DNA from: Mesorhizobium sp. WSM4311 | Lineage (GTDB): Bacteria; Pseudomonadota; Alphaproteobacteria; Rhizobiales; Rhizobiaceae | Length of the DNA: 64,000 nt | Direction: 5' to 3' | NCBI RefSeq assembly: GCF_002295115.1 | Contig: NZ_NSFV01000004.1 | Location: forward strand, 434,001 to 498,000 | Shown here: in pieces, positions 55,561 through 64,000 of the stretch | Layout: every line of letters begins with the position of its first letter | Position numbering within the stretch: the first letter of the stretch is position 1 | Program-made: the position numbers and the translations under genes | The notes under the pieces: model-generated | Seen by the model: only the letters and a program-made list of their open reading frames with translations | The model's database searches: none | What the model was told of the DNA's origin: nothing

Positions 55561-56048
55561 CCCGCATCACAGCACAGAAGCTGACCCGGGAGGCCTTTGC
55601 CCCCTTCGGCGATGTCATCGACATGGGTGGCGACAACCATTACCCGATCAATGGCGGCAAGGCCGAGCGCTACCACGACCTCGCCACCGCTGAAGCCACG
55701 GGACCGAACGCGCGCGTGCTGATCTCGATGGTGCGCGGCACGCCTTACGAACTGCCGCTGAAACTGACCATGGTCGAGCGGCATCCGTTCGGCAGCCAGG
55801 CCTTCATTCCGCTGTCGCCGCGTCCGTTCCTGGTCGTCGTCTGCCTTGACGGCAAGGAGGGGCCGGGCGAACCGCACGCCTTCATCACCGCGCCCGGACA
55901 AGGCATCAACTATTCGCGCAATCTCTGGCACGGCGTGCTGACGCCGCTTGGCGAGCCACAGGATTTCCTGATCGTCGACCGCGGCGGCGACGGCTCGAAT
56001 CTCGAAGAGTTTCATTTCTCGCACGCCTACGAGATCCATCTCCCCTGA
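55557..56048 (+). CDS. allA: Ureidoglycolate lyase
   Basis: A 163-residue enzyme that splits ureidoglycolate to glyoxylate and urea. Typical blocks are LTREAFAPFGDVI, ERYHDLA, MVERHPFGSQAFIPL, RPFLVVV, NYSRNLWHGVLTPL and a final FLIVDRGG. The start is GTG overlapping the allE stop (GTGA). The deaminase follows after 15 bases, so puuE-uraD, allE, allA and the deaminase are one operon. Confidence 0.94.
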   Translation: MTRITAQKLTREAFAPFGDVIDMGGDNHYPINGGKAERYHDLATAEATGPNARVLISMVRGTPYELPLKLTMVERHPFGSQAFIPLSPRPFLVVVCLDGKEGPGEPHAFITAPGQGINYSRNLWHGVLTPLGEPQDFLIVDRGGDGSNLEEFHFSHAYEIHLP

Positions 56049-56063
56049 AAGCTTTTGATCCCC

Positions 56064-56657
56064 ATGACCGACATTTCCTTGATCGACCGCCTGCTCGACG
56101 TTATCGAGCACGATATCGTGCCGAAGACGGCCGAGGGTGTTGCCCATGGCAACAAGCTGTTCGGCGCGGCGATCCTGCGCAAGGACGACCGCTCGCTGGT
56201 GCTGGCCGAAACCAACAACGAGATCGAAAATCCGCTCTGGCATGGCGAGGTGCACTGCCTGAAGCGGTTCTACGAGATGCCGAAAGCCGAGCGCGTCGAC
56301 ACCAAGGACGCTCTGTTTATCGCCACGCATGAGCCCTGCTCGCTCTGCCTGTCGGCGATCACCTGGACCGGCTTCGACAATTTTTACTATCTCTTCAGCC
56401 ACGAGGATTCGCGCGACAGCTTTGCGATCCCGCACGACCTGAAGATCCTGAAAGAGGTCTTCACCCTCGACCCAGGCGGCTACAACGCCCAGAATGCCTA
56501 TTGGAAGAGTTTTTCCATCCGCAGGATGGTGCGGGCGCTGCCCGAGGCGGAACGCCAGCGGCTGGAGACACGCATCGGCAAGATCTCGGCACGCTACGAC
56601 GCGCTGTCCGGCGCCTACCAGGCGAGCAAGGGCGAGAACGATATTCCGCTAGACTAA
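56064..56657 (+). CDS. Cytidine/guanine-type nucleoside deaminase
   Basis: A 197-residue zinc-dependent deaminase of the CDA superfamily. The site is H60-G-E62 (PLWHGEVHCLKRF) with Cys92 and Cys95 (HEPCSLCLSAI). The protein is longer than TadA and has an extra C-terminal region from about 130. In the purine operon it may deaminate guanine or an aminopurine, but cytosine-type substrates are possible. The start MTDISLIDRL is chosen; a TTG nine bases upstream is alternative. No strong ribosome site, so coupling with allA is likely. Confidence 0.85.
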   Translation: MTDISLIDRLLDVIEHDIVPKTAEGVAHGNKLFGAAILRKDDRSLVLAETNNEIENPLWHGEVHCLKRFYEMPKAERVDTKDALFIATHEPCSLCLSAITWTGFDNFYYLFSHEDSRDSFAIPHDLKILKEVFTLDPGGYNAQNAYWKSFSIRRMVRALPEAERQRLETRIGKISARYDALSGAYQASKGENDIPLD

Positions 56658-56715
56658 CCTTCGGCCGCAGGATCATCCACTTTGAATTGCCCCCTTTATG
56701 GTGGCATATTGCAGC

Positions 56716-56751
56716 ATGGAAAAAACGCATGGCGACAAGAGAAGGAAGTGA
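56716..56751 (+). pseudogene. Possible remnant of an MqsR-like toxin start
   Basis: An 11-residue frame MEKTHGDKRRK stops 4 bases before the antitoxin ATG. Toxins partnered with this antitoxin type often start with Met-Glu-Lys, and upstream are promoter-like TTGAAT and CATATT. It looks like the two ends of a toxin gene joined by an internal deletion, but the sequence is too short to prove it. Confidence 0.3.
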
Positions 56752-56755
56752 AACG

Positions 56756-57141
56756 ATGATTTCCCCCGAAACCGGGAAACCCTGACGCGTCAAGTGCGTC
56801 CATTCACCGTGACCTATAAGGGCGAGAGCATGATTGTCGACCTGCCAGGTTACTATCCGGCTTCGCAGGGCGAAGGTGTGCATGTTGGAGACGACATGAC
56901 TGCTGTCGACGCAGCTCTTCGTGCCCTCAAGGAAAAGATCGATGGCGTTCCCGCTCCAGCAACCATCCGGCGGATGCGCACAAAGCTCAAACTGTCACAG
57001 CGCGAGGCGGGATCGCTGTTCAAGGTCGGCGAGAATGCCTTCGACAAGTATGAAAGAGGCCTGATCGAGGCTAGCGGTCCGACCATCCAACTGATGACGT
57101 TGCTGGAAAGACATCCCGAATTGCTGGACGAATTGCGGTAA
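56756..57141 (+). pseudogene. MqsA-family antitoxin with a one-base frameshift
   Basis: The C-terminal Xre-like helix-turn-helix (MRTKLKLSQREAGSLFKVGE, then NAFDKYERG and LERHPELLDELR) is that of MqsA-family antitoxins. The natural start MISPETG at 56756, with AGAAGGAAG before it, runs into TGA after nine codons. Restoring one G in the GGG at 56774-56776 would read MISPETGETLTRQVRPFTV and join the downstream frame. The frame from GTG at 56794 (115 aa) stays open and could give a shortened DNA-binding protein. No intact toxin precedes it. Confidence 0.75.
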
Positions 57142-57221
57142 CGGCACAGGTCGCATAATTCGCTGCTCCAGTCGCGAATGGCGATTGAAACTTGCCGCGC
57201 CTCGGGGCGTTATGCGCACCC

Positions 57222-59207
57222 ATGAAAACCGTCACCGAATTTCCCCGCAAGGTCGTTGAATTCCCCGATATGGGCATCATCATGCCGGATGGCTGCCGGC
57301 TGTCCGCGCGGATGTGGATGCCGGAGGATGCCGGCGACGATCCGGTGCCTGTCATCCTCGAGCACCTGCCCTACCGCAAGCGTGACGGCACCATTTTTCG
57401 CGATCAGCTGACGCATCCCTATTTCGCCGGCCACGGCTATGCCTCGATCCGCGTCGACATGCGCGGCAATGGCGATTCCGAAGGGCTGATGGACGACGAA
57501 TATTCCGAGCAGGAATTGCAGGACGCCTGCGACGTCATCGCCTGGGCGGCGGCTCAGCCCTGGTGCAACGGCAATGTCGGCATGATGGGCATCTCCTGGG
57601 GCGGCTTCAACTGCCTGCAGGTTGCGGCCAAGCAGCCGCCGACGCTGAAGGCGGTGATCAGCCTGTGCTCGACCGTCGACCGCTACGCCGACGACATCCA
57701 CTACAAGGGCGGCTGCCTGCTGATCGAGAATTTCGGCTGGGCCTCGACCATGCTCTCCTACTCGTCGCGGCCGCCGGACCCGCTGATCGCCGGCGACAAC
57801 AGATGGCGCGATCTGTGGCTGACCCGACTGGAGAACCAGCCCTTCCTTTTGCCGCTGTGGCTCAGCCACCAGCATCGCGACGCCTATTGGAAGCGCGGCT
57901 CGATCTGCGAGGATTTTTCGGCCGTCAAGGCCGCCGTTCTGTCGATCGGCGGCTGGCATGACGGCTACCGCAACACGATCTCGCACCTGGTCACCAACAT
58001 CGAGGCGCCGGTCAGGGGCATTGTCGGCCCCTGGATCCACAAATACCCGCACTATGCCGGCCCCCAGCCGGCCATCGGCTTCCTGCAGGAGGCGCTGCGC
58101 TGGTGGGACCATTGGCTGAAGGGCACCGAGACCGGCGTCGAGGGCGATCCCGCCTACCGCGCCTATGTGATGGACAGCGTGCGTCCGGCGCGCTGGCACC
58201 CCGAGCGGCCCGGCCGTTGGGTGGCCGAGCAACAATGGCCGTCACCCGCGATCAAGACCCAGGCCATCGAACTGCTGCCCAAGGGGAGCCAACCAACCAT
58301 TGTCGCCTCGCCGCAGAATTGTGGGCTCGCCGGCGGCGAATATTTTCCGTTCACCTTCGGTCCGGAATTGCCGGGCGACCAGCGTCCCGACGATGCACTG
58401 TCGGTGTGTTTCGACCAACCGGAACTCGCCGAGACCATCGACATTGTCGGCGCGCCGGAAGTCGAGGTCACGTTCGCTTCCGATCGCCCGCAGGCCAACA
58501 TCGCGGTGCGGCTCTGCGACGTCCATCCCGACGGCGCTTCCGAACTGATCTCCTATGGTGTGCTCAATTTGACACATCGCGACTCGCACGAATTCCCGCA
58601 GGCACTGGCGCCGGGCGAGACCGTGTCGGCGCGCGTCGTGCTCGATCAATGCGCCTACCGCGTGCCGGCCGGCCACCGCCTGCGCGTCGCCGTGTCGAAC
58701 GCCTATTGGCCCATGATCTGGCCGTCGCCGGAGCCGGTGCAGTTAAGCTTGTCGGCGGCGACACTTGCCTTGCCGCTGCGGCCGCTGGCGAAAGGCGGCG
58801 AAGCGACGTTCGCCGAGCCGGAAGGTGCCGCGCCCTGGGCCACCGAGACGACCCGTGCAGCGAATTCCGAACGCCATGTCGATCGCGACGAAAAGACCGG
58901 AATCATCACGCTTTCCATTGCGGATGATTTCGGCGAGGTGCGCGATCTCGACCACGGCCTGGTCAATGGCAGCATCGCCCGCGAAACATGGACGATCCAT
59001 CCTGACAATCCATTGTCGGCCTCTGGGAAAACACACTGGACGCAGACATTGTCGCGAAATGGATGGTCGGTGCGAACCGAGACATGGGCAGAGATGCGAT
59101 CGGACGCACAAAACTTCATCGTCAGCGCCAGAATCGAGGCCTATGAGGGCGAACAAATCGTCTTCGAGCGCAATTTCGAGGAGAAAATTCCACGTGCGCT
59201 TGTCTGA
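57222..59207 (+). CDS. CocE/NonD family acyl hydrolase
   Basis: A 661-residue alpha/beta hydrolase of the X-Pro dipeptidyl-peptidase S15/CocE family. The nucleophile is in GMMGISWGGFNCLQ, the Asp/His region further on (IVGPWIHKYPHYAG), and a C-terminal jelly-roll domain follows (about 370-560; RVVLDQCAYRVPAGHRLRVAVSNAYWP). An extra about 90 residues follow the usual end. Members cleave esters or proline peptides. No signal peptide, so cytoplasmic. The start MKTVTEFPRK is preferred over 57192. The peptide-type importer downstream suggests it acts on an imported peptide or ester. Confidence 0.88.
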   Translation: MKTVTEFPRKVVEFPDMGIIMPDGCRLSARMWMPEDAGDDPVPVILEHLPYRKRDGTIFRDQLTHPYFAGHGYASIRVDMRGNGDSEGLMDDEYSEQELQDACDVIAWAAAQPWCNGNVGMMGISWGGFNCLQVAAKQPPTLKAVISLCSTVDRYADDIHYKGGCLLIENFGWASTMLSYSSRPPDPLIAGDNRWRDLWLTRLENQPFLLPLWLSHQHRDAYWKRGSICEDFSAVKAAVLSIGGWHDGYRNTISHLVTNIEAPVRGIVGPWIHKYPHYAGPQPAIGFLQEALRWWDHWLKGTETGVEGDPAYRAYVMDSVRPARWHPERPGRWVAEQQWPSPAIKTQAIELLPKGSQPTIVASPQNCGLAGGEYFPFTFGPELPGDQRPDDALSVCFDQPELAETIDIVGAPEVEVTFASDRPQANIAVRLCDVHPDGASELISYGVLNLTHRDSHEFPQALAPGETVSARVVLDQCAYRVPAGHRLRVAVSNAYWPMIWPSPEPVQLSLSAATLALPLRPLAKGGEATFAEPEGAAPWATETTRAANSERHVDRDEKTGIITLSIADDFGEVRDLDHGLVNGSIARETWTIHPDNPLSASGKTHWTQTLSRNGWSVRTETWAEMRSDAQNFIVSARIEAYEGEQIVFERNFEEKIPRALV

Positions 59208-59361
59208 GCGCTGACGCCCTTGGTCCAAATGCGACGTACGATTTACGCCACGGCATGTCGCATTCGGTCTTGCTTACGGCGTTAGCTTACCCTCATTATT
59301 CAGGGAGAATTAACAACAAAAATCGACCGTAGAGTCGAACCAACAGAGTGAGGAACTCAAT

Positions 59362-60948
59362 ATGTCGAACGAACTGGAATTCCTTAGCCGGCGTGTCGCA
59401 GCAGGCAAGCTGAGCCGTCGTGATTTTCTCGGTCGCGCGGCAGCGCTCGGCATCGCCGCGCCCTTCGCCAATTCGCTGCTTTCAAGCGCGGCGCGCGCGG
59501 CAGGCCCGGTCAAGGGCGGCACGCTGAAGGCCGGCCTGGTCGGCGGCGAATCCACCAACAGTCTCGATCCGGCGCTGTTCATGACGCAGGTGCCGTTCGC
59601 CTTCGGCAAGTGCTGGGGCGAAATGATCGTCGAGCTGTCGCCGGACGGCAAGCTCGAGAACCGCATCGCCGAAGAGATCGGCTCGTCCGACGACGCGAAG
59701 ACCTGGACTCTGAAAATCCGCGACGGGGTTGAATTCCACAACGGCAAGACCGTGACCGCCGAGGACGTGGCCGCCACGCTCGAGCGCCATTCCGACGAGA
59801 AATCTAAGTCCGGCGCGCTCGGCTACATGAAGGGCATCGACACCATCAAGGCCAGCGGCAAGGAAGTGGTGCTGACGCTGAAGGAGGCCAATGCCGACCT
59901 GCCCTACCTGCTCAGCGACTATCACCTGATCGTCCAGCCCAATGGCGGCAAGGACAAGCCCGATGCCGGCATCTCGGCCGGCCCGTATGTGGTCAAGACC
60001 AACGAGCCCGGCGTGCGCCATGGCGCCGAACGGTTTGCCAATTACTGGCAGGGCGACAAGATGGGCCATGCCGACCAGATCGAAGTCATCGTCATTAATG
60101 ACGCGACGGCGCGCACGGCGGCCCTGCAGGGCGGCCAGGTCAACATGATCAACCGCGTCGAGCCGAAGATCGTCGACCTGATCAAGCGCGTGCCGGGCGT
60201 GACCATCCGCAACCATGCGGGTCCGGGCCACTATGTCTTCATCATGCATTGCAACACGGCGCCCTTCGACAACAACGACCTGCGCATGGCGCTGAAGCTC
60301 GCCATCGACCGCGAAGAGATGCTGACCAAGGTGCTGCGCGGCTATGGCTCGCTCGGCAACGACTTCCCGATCAACGCGTCCTATCCGCTGTTCACCGAAA
60401 TCGAGCAGCGCAAGTACGATCCCGACAAGGCCAAGTTCCACTACAAGAAGTCCGGTCATGACGGCACCGTTCTGCTGAGGACCTCGGACGTCGCCTTCCC
60501 CGGCGCGGTCGATGCCTCGCAGCTCTTCCAGCAGAGCGCGGCCAAGGCCGGCATCAAGATCGAGCTCAAGCGCGAGCCCGGCGACGGTTACTGGAACGAG
60601 GTCTGGAACAAGCAGCCCTTCTGCGCTTCCTATTGGGGCGGGCGCTCGACGCAGGACCAGATGTACTCGACCGCCTACCTGTCGACCGCCGACTGGAACG
60701 ACACGCGTTTCAAGCGCCCGGACTTCGACAAGATGGTGCTGGCGGCGCGCGCCGAGCTCGACGAGGCCAAGCGCAAGCAGATGTACCACGACATGGCCGT
60801 CATGGTGCGTGACGAAGGCGGCCTGATCCTGCCGATGTTCAACCAGTTCATCGACGCCACCGGCGCCAAGGTCGATGGCTGGGTGGACGATCCGCACCAG
60901 GAACTGATGAACGGCTACGCCCTGGCGAAGTGCTGGCTGCAGGCCTGA
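59362..60948 (+). CDS. Dpp/Opp-type ABC substrate-binding protein
   Basis: A 528-residue family 5 solute-binding protein with a twin-arginine-type signal (SRRDFLGRAA, residues 18-27; cleavage near SAARAAG). Family blocks include GGTLKAGLVGG, WTLKIRDGVEFHNGKTVTAE, AGPYVVK and NNDLRMALKLAIDRE. Ligands may be peptides or other compounds. A GAGGAA ribosome site precedes the ATG. It heads an operon of binding protein, two permeases and ATPase. Confidence 0.92.
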   Translation: MSNELEFLSRRVAAGKLSRRDFLGRAAALGIAAPFANSLLSSAARAAGPVKGGTLKAGLVGGESTNSLDPALFMTQVPFAFGKCWGEMIVELSPDGKLENRIAEEIGSSDDAKTWTLKIRDGVEFHNGKTVTAEDVAATLERHSDEKSKSGALGYMKGIDTIKASGKEVVLTLKEANADLPYLLSDYHLIVQPNGGKDKPDAGISAGPYVVKTNEPGVRHGAERFANYWQGDKMGHADQIEVIVINDATARTAALQGGQVNMINRVEPKIVDLIKRVPGVTIRNHAGPGHYVFIMHCNTAPFDNNDLRMALKLAIDREEMLTKVLRGYGSLGNDFPINASYPLFTEIEQRKYDPDKAKFHYKKSGHDGTVLLRTSDVAFPGAVDASQLFQQSAAKAGIKIELKREPGDGYWNEVWNKQPFCASYWGGRSTQDQMYSTAYLSTADWNDTRFKRPDFDKMVLAARAELDEAKRKQMYHDMAVMVRDEGGLILPMFNQFIDATGAKVDGWVDDPHQELMNGYALAKCWLQA

Positions 60949-60964
60949 GTCCGGCTTTGCGGAG

Positions 60965-61924
60965 ATGTCCTCACCCATCCTGAAGCTAATTGCCCAGCGC
61001 ATCGCGCTGGGCATCCTCCTTCTGCTGGCCATTTCGGTCCTGATCTTCGCCGGCACGCAAATCCTGCCCGGCGACGTTGCGCAAGCCATTCTGGGACAAT
61101 CGGCGACGCCGGAGTCGCTCGCCAATCTGCGCGAACAGCTCGGCCTCAACGATCCGGCCTATGTCAGGTATTTCCACTGGCTCGGCGGCGTGCTGACCGG
61201 CGACCTCGGCACCGCCATGTCGAGCGGCCAGGACATCGCCACCTCGATCAAGGGCCGGCTGTGGAACACGCTGTTCCTCGCCTTCTGGGCGGCGATCGTC
61301 GCCATCCCGCTGGCCATAACGCTCGGCCTGATCGCCGTGCGTTTCCGCAATGGCTGGGTCGACAAGCTGATCTCCGGACTGGCGCTCGCCTCGACCTCCT
61401 TCCCGGAATTCTTCATCGGCTACTTGCTCGTCTTCTACTTCGCGGTTCAGCACCAATGGTTCCCCGCCATCTCGACCGTCTATGACGGCATGCCCTTCGG
61501 CGAGCGGATGCAGGCCATCGCCTTGCCGGCGACGGCGCTGACGCTGGTGGTGCTGGCCCACATGATGCGCATGACGCGCGCGGCGATCCTCAACGTCATG
61601 CAGTCGGCCTATGTCGAGACGGCGGAGCTCAAGGGGCTCTCGGCCTTCGCCGTCATCCGCAAGCATGCCTTCCCGAACGCCATCGCGCCGATCATCAACG
61701 TCGTCATGCTCAACCTCGCCTATCTCATCGTCGGCGTTGTCGTCGTCGAGGTGATCTTCGTCTATCCCGGCATGGGGCAGTATCTCGTCGACCACGTCAC
61801 CAAGCGCGACGTGCCGGTGGTGCAGGCGGTCGGCCTGATCTTTGCCGCCGTCTATATCAGCTTGAACATCATCGCGGACATTGCAGCGATCGTCGCCAAT
61901 CCGCGACTTAGGCATCCAAAGTGA
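60965..61924 (+). CDS. Dpp-type ABC permease 1 (DppB-like)
   Basis: A 319-residue permease of the DppB family. It has the N-terminal membrane segment, the long loop with GDVAQAILGQSATPESLANLREQLGL, and the EAA-type ATPase contact loop (VETAELKGLSAFAVIRKHAFPNAIAPIIN). About six membrane segments. It starts 16 bases after the binding-protein gene and is followed closely by permease 2. Confidence 0.93.
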   Translation: MSSPILKLIAQRIALGILLLLAISVLIFAGTQILPGDVAQAILGQSATPESLANLREQLGLNDPAYVRYFHWLGGVLTGDLGTAMSSGQDIATSIKGRLWNTLFLAFWAAIVAIPLAITLGLIAVRFRNGWVDKLISGLALASTSFPEFFIGYLLVFYFAVQHQWFPAISTVYDGMPFGERMQAIALPATALTLVVLAHMMRMTRAAILNVMQSAYVETAELKGLSAFAVIRKHAFPNAIAPIINVVMLNLAYLIVGVVVVEVIFVYPGMGQYLVDHVTKRDVPVVQAVGLIFAAVYISLNIIADIAAIVANPRLRHPK

Positions 61925-61934
61925 GGGGGCGGGC

Positions 61935-62759
61935 ATGCTCGATATAAGACGCATCCCCATCCCTGCCCTGATCGGCCTGGTGCTGACCGCCCTGTTCGTG
62001 CTGGCGGCGATCTTCGCGCCGTGGATCTCGCCGCACGACAATGCCGAGATCGTCGGCGACGTCTGGGAACCAATGTCGGCCGCGCATTGGCTGGGCACCG
62101 ACAATCTCGGCCGCGATCTGCTATCGCGCATGATCTACGGCGCCCGCATCACCCTGTTCATCGCCGTGCTGGCCACCGCGCTGTCCTTCTCGCTCGGCGC
62201 CATACTCGGTTTTTCGGCGGCGGTGTTTGGCGGCTGGTTCGACACGATCTTGTCGCGCCTCGTCGACCTGCTTATGTCGATCCCGACCCTGATCATGGGC
62301 CTGGTCGTGCTCTCCGTGCTGCCGACAAACCTGGTGACGCTGATCCTGGTCATGGGCATTCTCGATTCGACCCGCGTCTACCGCCTGTCGCGCGCGGTGG
62401 CCGTCGACATCAACGTCATGGACTATGTCGAGGCCGCCAAGCTGCGCGGTGAAGGCAGCGCCTGGATCATCTTCCGCGAGATCCTGCCCAACGCGCTGTC
62501 GCCGCTCGTTTCGGAACTCGGCCTGCGCTTCATCTATGCGGTGCTGTTTCTGTCGACGCTGTCCTTCCTCGGCCTTGGCGTGCAACCGCCGGACGCCGAC
62601 TGGGGAGGCATGGTCAAGGAGAACAAGGACGGCATCGTCTTCGGCATTGCCGCGGCACTCATTCCGGCGGGGGCGATCGCCGCGCTCGCCATCTCGGTCA
62701 ACCTTGTCGCCGACTGGATCCTCAACCGCACGACAAGCCTGAAGGGAGGACGCGGGTGA
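61935..62759 (+). CDS. Dpp-type ABC permease 2 (DppC-like)
   Basis: A 274-residue DppC-family permease with the typical opening (FAPWISPHD, WLGTDNLGRDLLSRMIYGAR) and contact loop (YVEAAKLRGEGSAWIIFREILPNALSPL). The start MLDIRRIPIP follows GAGGGGG, ten bases after permease 1. Its stop TGA overlaps the ATPase start (TGATG). Confidence 0.93.
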   Translation: MLDIRRIPIPALIGLVLTALFVLAAIFAPWISPHDNAEIVGDVWEPMSAAHWLGTDNLGRDLLSRMIYGARITLFIAVLATALSFSLGAILGFSAAVFGGWFDTILSRLVDLLMSIPTLIMGLVVLSVLPTNLVTLILVMGILDSTRVYRLSRAVAVDINVMDYVEAAKLRGEGSAWIIFREILPNALSPLVSELGLRFIYAVLFLSTLSFLGLGVQPPDADWGGMVKENKDGIVFGIAAALIPAGAIAALAISVNLVADWILNRTTSLKGGRG

Positions 62760-64000
62760 TGGCTGATAGCAACGCGAAGCCCGGACAACCCAAGCCAGGC
62801 GTGCTGCTCGATATCAGGAATCTGCGCATCGAGGCCACGGTCTATCCGCCCGGCGAAGCGCCAAAGAACATCGTGCTGGTGCACGATGTCTCGCTGACGC
62901 TGGAAAAGGGCAAGGTGCTGGGCCTGATCGGCGAATCCGGCGCCGGCAAGTCGACCATCGGCCTGTCGTCGATGGGCTATGGCCGTGGCGGCGTGCGCAT
63001 CACCGGCGGCGAAGTGATCCTCAACGGCCGCGATATCCTGAAGGGCGGCAAGGAAGGTTTCCGCAAACTGCGCGGCCGCGAGGTCTGCTATGTCGCGCAG
63101 TCGGCGGCGGCCGCCTTCAACCCGGCGCACCGGCTGATGGACCAGGTGGTGGAAGCCACGCTGCTGCATGGCACGGCGACACGCGCCGAGGCCGAAAAGC
63201 GCGCCGTCGCGCTGTTCAGGAAGCTCAGCCTGCCGAACCCGGAAACCATCGGTGAACGCTTTCCGCACCAGGTCTCGGGCGGCCAGTTGCAGCGCGTGAT
63301 GACGGCAATGGCGCTGTGCTCGGAACCCGACCTGATCGTCTTCGACGAGCCGACAACGGCGCTCGACGTGACGACGCAGATCGACGTGCTGGCGGCGATC
63401 AAGGACGCCATCCGCGACACCCATGTGGCGGCGCTCTACATCACCCACGACCTTGCCGTCGTCGCCCAGGTCTCCGACGAGATCATGGTGCTGCGCCATG
63501 GCAGGCTGGTCGAATGGGGTGGTACCCGCCAGATCATCAAGGAGCCGCGCCAGGAATACACCAACGCGCTGGTCTCGGTGCATGAGATCGAGCACCAGGA
63601 GCAGAACCCCGGCGCCACGCCGTTCCTGTCGGTGAAGAACGTCACCGCCGCTTATGGCGGCGGCCACGTCAAGGTGCTGAAGAACGTGTCGGTCGACATC
63701 TACCCCGGCCAGACGCTGGCAGTGGTGGGCGAATCCGGCTCCGGCAAGTCGACGCTGGCGCGCGCCATCACCGGCCTTTTGCCGCCCGAGCAAGGCACTG
63801 TCACCTTCGATGGGCGGCCGCTCGCCAACCGGCTCGCCGGCCGGCCGAAGGAAGATCTGCGCCAGCTGCAGATGATCTACCAGATGGCCGACGTCGCGAT
63901 GAACCCGCGCCAGACCGTCGGCACCATCATCGGCCGGCCGCTCGAATTCTATTTCGGCATGCGCGGCAGGGAACGCGACAAGCGCGTCGCCGAACTGCTC
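62759..64000 (+). CDS. Double ABC ATPase (DppD-DppF fused), 3' end outside window
   Basis: A frame of 414 codons that is open to the last base. Two ATPase domains lie in one chain. Domain one has GLIGESGAGKST near residue 56, SGGQLQRVM and VFDEPTTALD; domain two begins at FLSVKNVTAAYGG with VVGESGSGKST near 323 and is cut off before its signature motif. A single fused ATPase replaces the usual DppD and DppF pair. The start overlaps the permease stop (TGATG). Confidence 0.92.
   Translation, partial: MADSNAKPGQPKPGVLLDIRNLRIEATVYPPGEAPKNIVLVHDVSLTLEKGKVLGLIGESGAGKSTIGLSSMGYGRGGVRITGGEVILNGRDILKGGKEGFRKLRGREVCYVAQSAAAAFNPAHRLMDQVVEATLLHGTATRAEAEKRAVALFRKLSLPNPETIGERFPHQVSGGQLQRVMTAMALCSEPDLIVFDEPTTALDVTTQIDVLAAIKDAIRDTHVAALYITHDLAVVAQVSDEIMVLRHGRLVEWGGTRQIIKEPRQEYTNALVSVHEIEHQEQNPGATPFLSVKNVTAAYGGGHVKVLKNVSVDIYPGQTLAVVGESGSGKSTLARAITGLLPPEQGTVTFDGRPLANRLAGRPKEDLRQLQMIYQMADVAMNPRQTVGTIIGRPLEFYFGMRGRERDKRVAELL

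Noticed and set aside
59482..61149. A 555-codon minus-strand frame
   Set aside because: Antisense to the ABC binding protein and permease; a shadow of G/C-biased codons.

Overview
The window is high-GC, densely coded chromosomal DNA that reads like a Rhizobiales alphaproteobacterium, most likely Mesorhizobium or a close Phyllobacteriaceae relative. The reasons are the split three-gene pnt transhydrogenase, the aa3-type oxidase subunit IV, a TakP-like TRAP binding protein, the DUF2000/AraC pair, and a purine degradation cluster using the membrane urate hydroxylase PuuD. The genus is inferred from remembered family resemblance, not from a database search. I saw no rRNA, tRNA, CRISPR array, insertion sequence or prophage.

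Layout. 1-3.1 kb: 3' part of gyrB, a palindromic repeat, a tiny membrane peptide and a membrane protein. 3.1-7.8 kb (minus): pntAA-pntAB-pntB, a small oxidase subunit, a 49-residue DUF3096 peptide and a FeeM/autoinducer-synthase-like acyltransferase. 8.2-15.5 kb (minus): a GGDEF-EAL protein, a fused indolepyruvate:ferredoxin oxidoreductase, a lipoprotein and a CGNR zinc-finger regulator. 15.6-21.5 kb: an orphan LivH permease, TRAP permeases, a zinc alcohol dehydrogenase and the convergent TRAP binding protein. 21.8-28.3 kb: a class I glutamine amidotransferase-like hydrolase, two hypotheticals, a LacI regulator with a 2-hydroxyacid dehydrogenase, an EamA transporter, and an MFS exporter preceded by a leader-peptide/terminator element.

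28.3-41 kb holds DUF2000/AraC, two MarR regulators, a His-rich CobW GTPase and WD40 protein, CDP-diacylglycerol pyrophosphatase, a class III transaminase with a glutamine-synthetase-like ligase, a UdgX-type uracil-DNA glycosylase, and glycerate kinase with a UPF0303 protein. 41-56.7 kb is a purine catabolism island: guaD and puuD, a LysR regulator, two LLM flavin monooxygenases and a PhzF protein, then xdhC/xdhB/xdhA/uraH, and divergently a puuE-uraD fusion, allE, allA and a deaminase. Together these encode guanine to xanthine, urate, 5-hydroxyisourate, OHCU, allantoin and allantoate, then ureidoglycine to ureidoglycolate and glyoxylate. The allantoate amidohydrolase step is not in the window. 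56.7-64 kb: a frameshifted MqsA-like antitoxin with no intact toxin, then a CocE-type hydrolase and a Dpp-type ABC importer whose ATPase runs off the end.

The most interesting signals are the leader peptide plus intrinsic terminator before the MFS exporter (26.9-27.04 kb), the frameshifted antitoxin with an apparent toxin deletion, the LacI gene whose DNA-binding domain can only be completed by a CTG start, the UdgX KRRIH protein, paired palindromic boxes in a MarR divergent promoter, and an inverted repeat between the CGNR regulator and the orphan permease.
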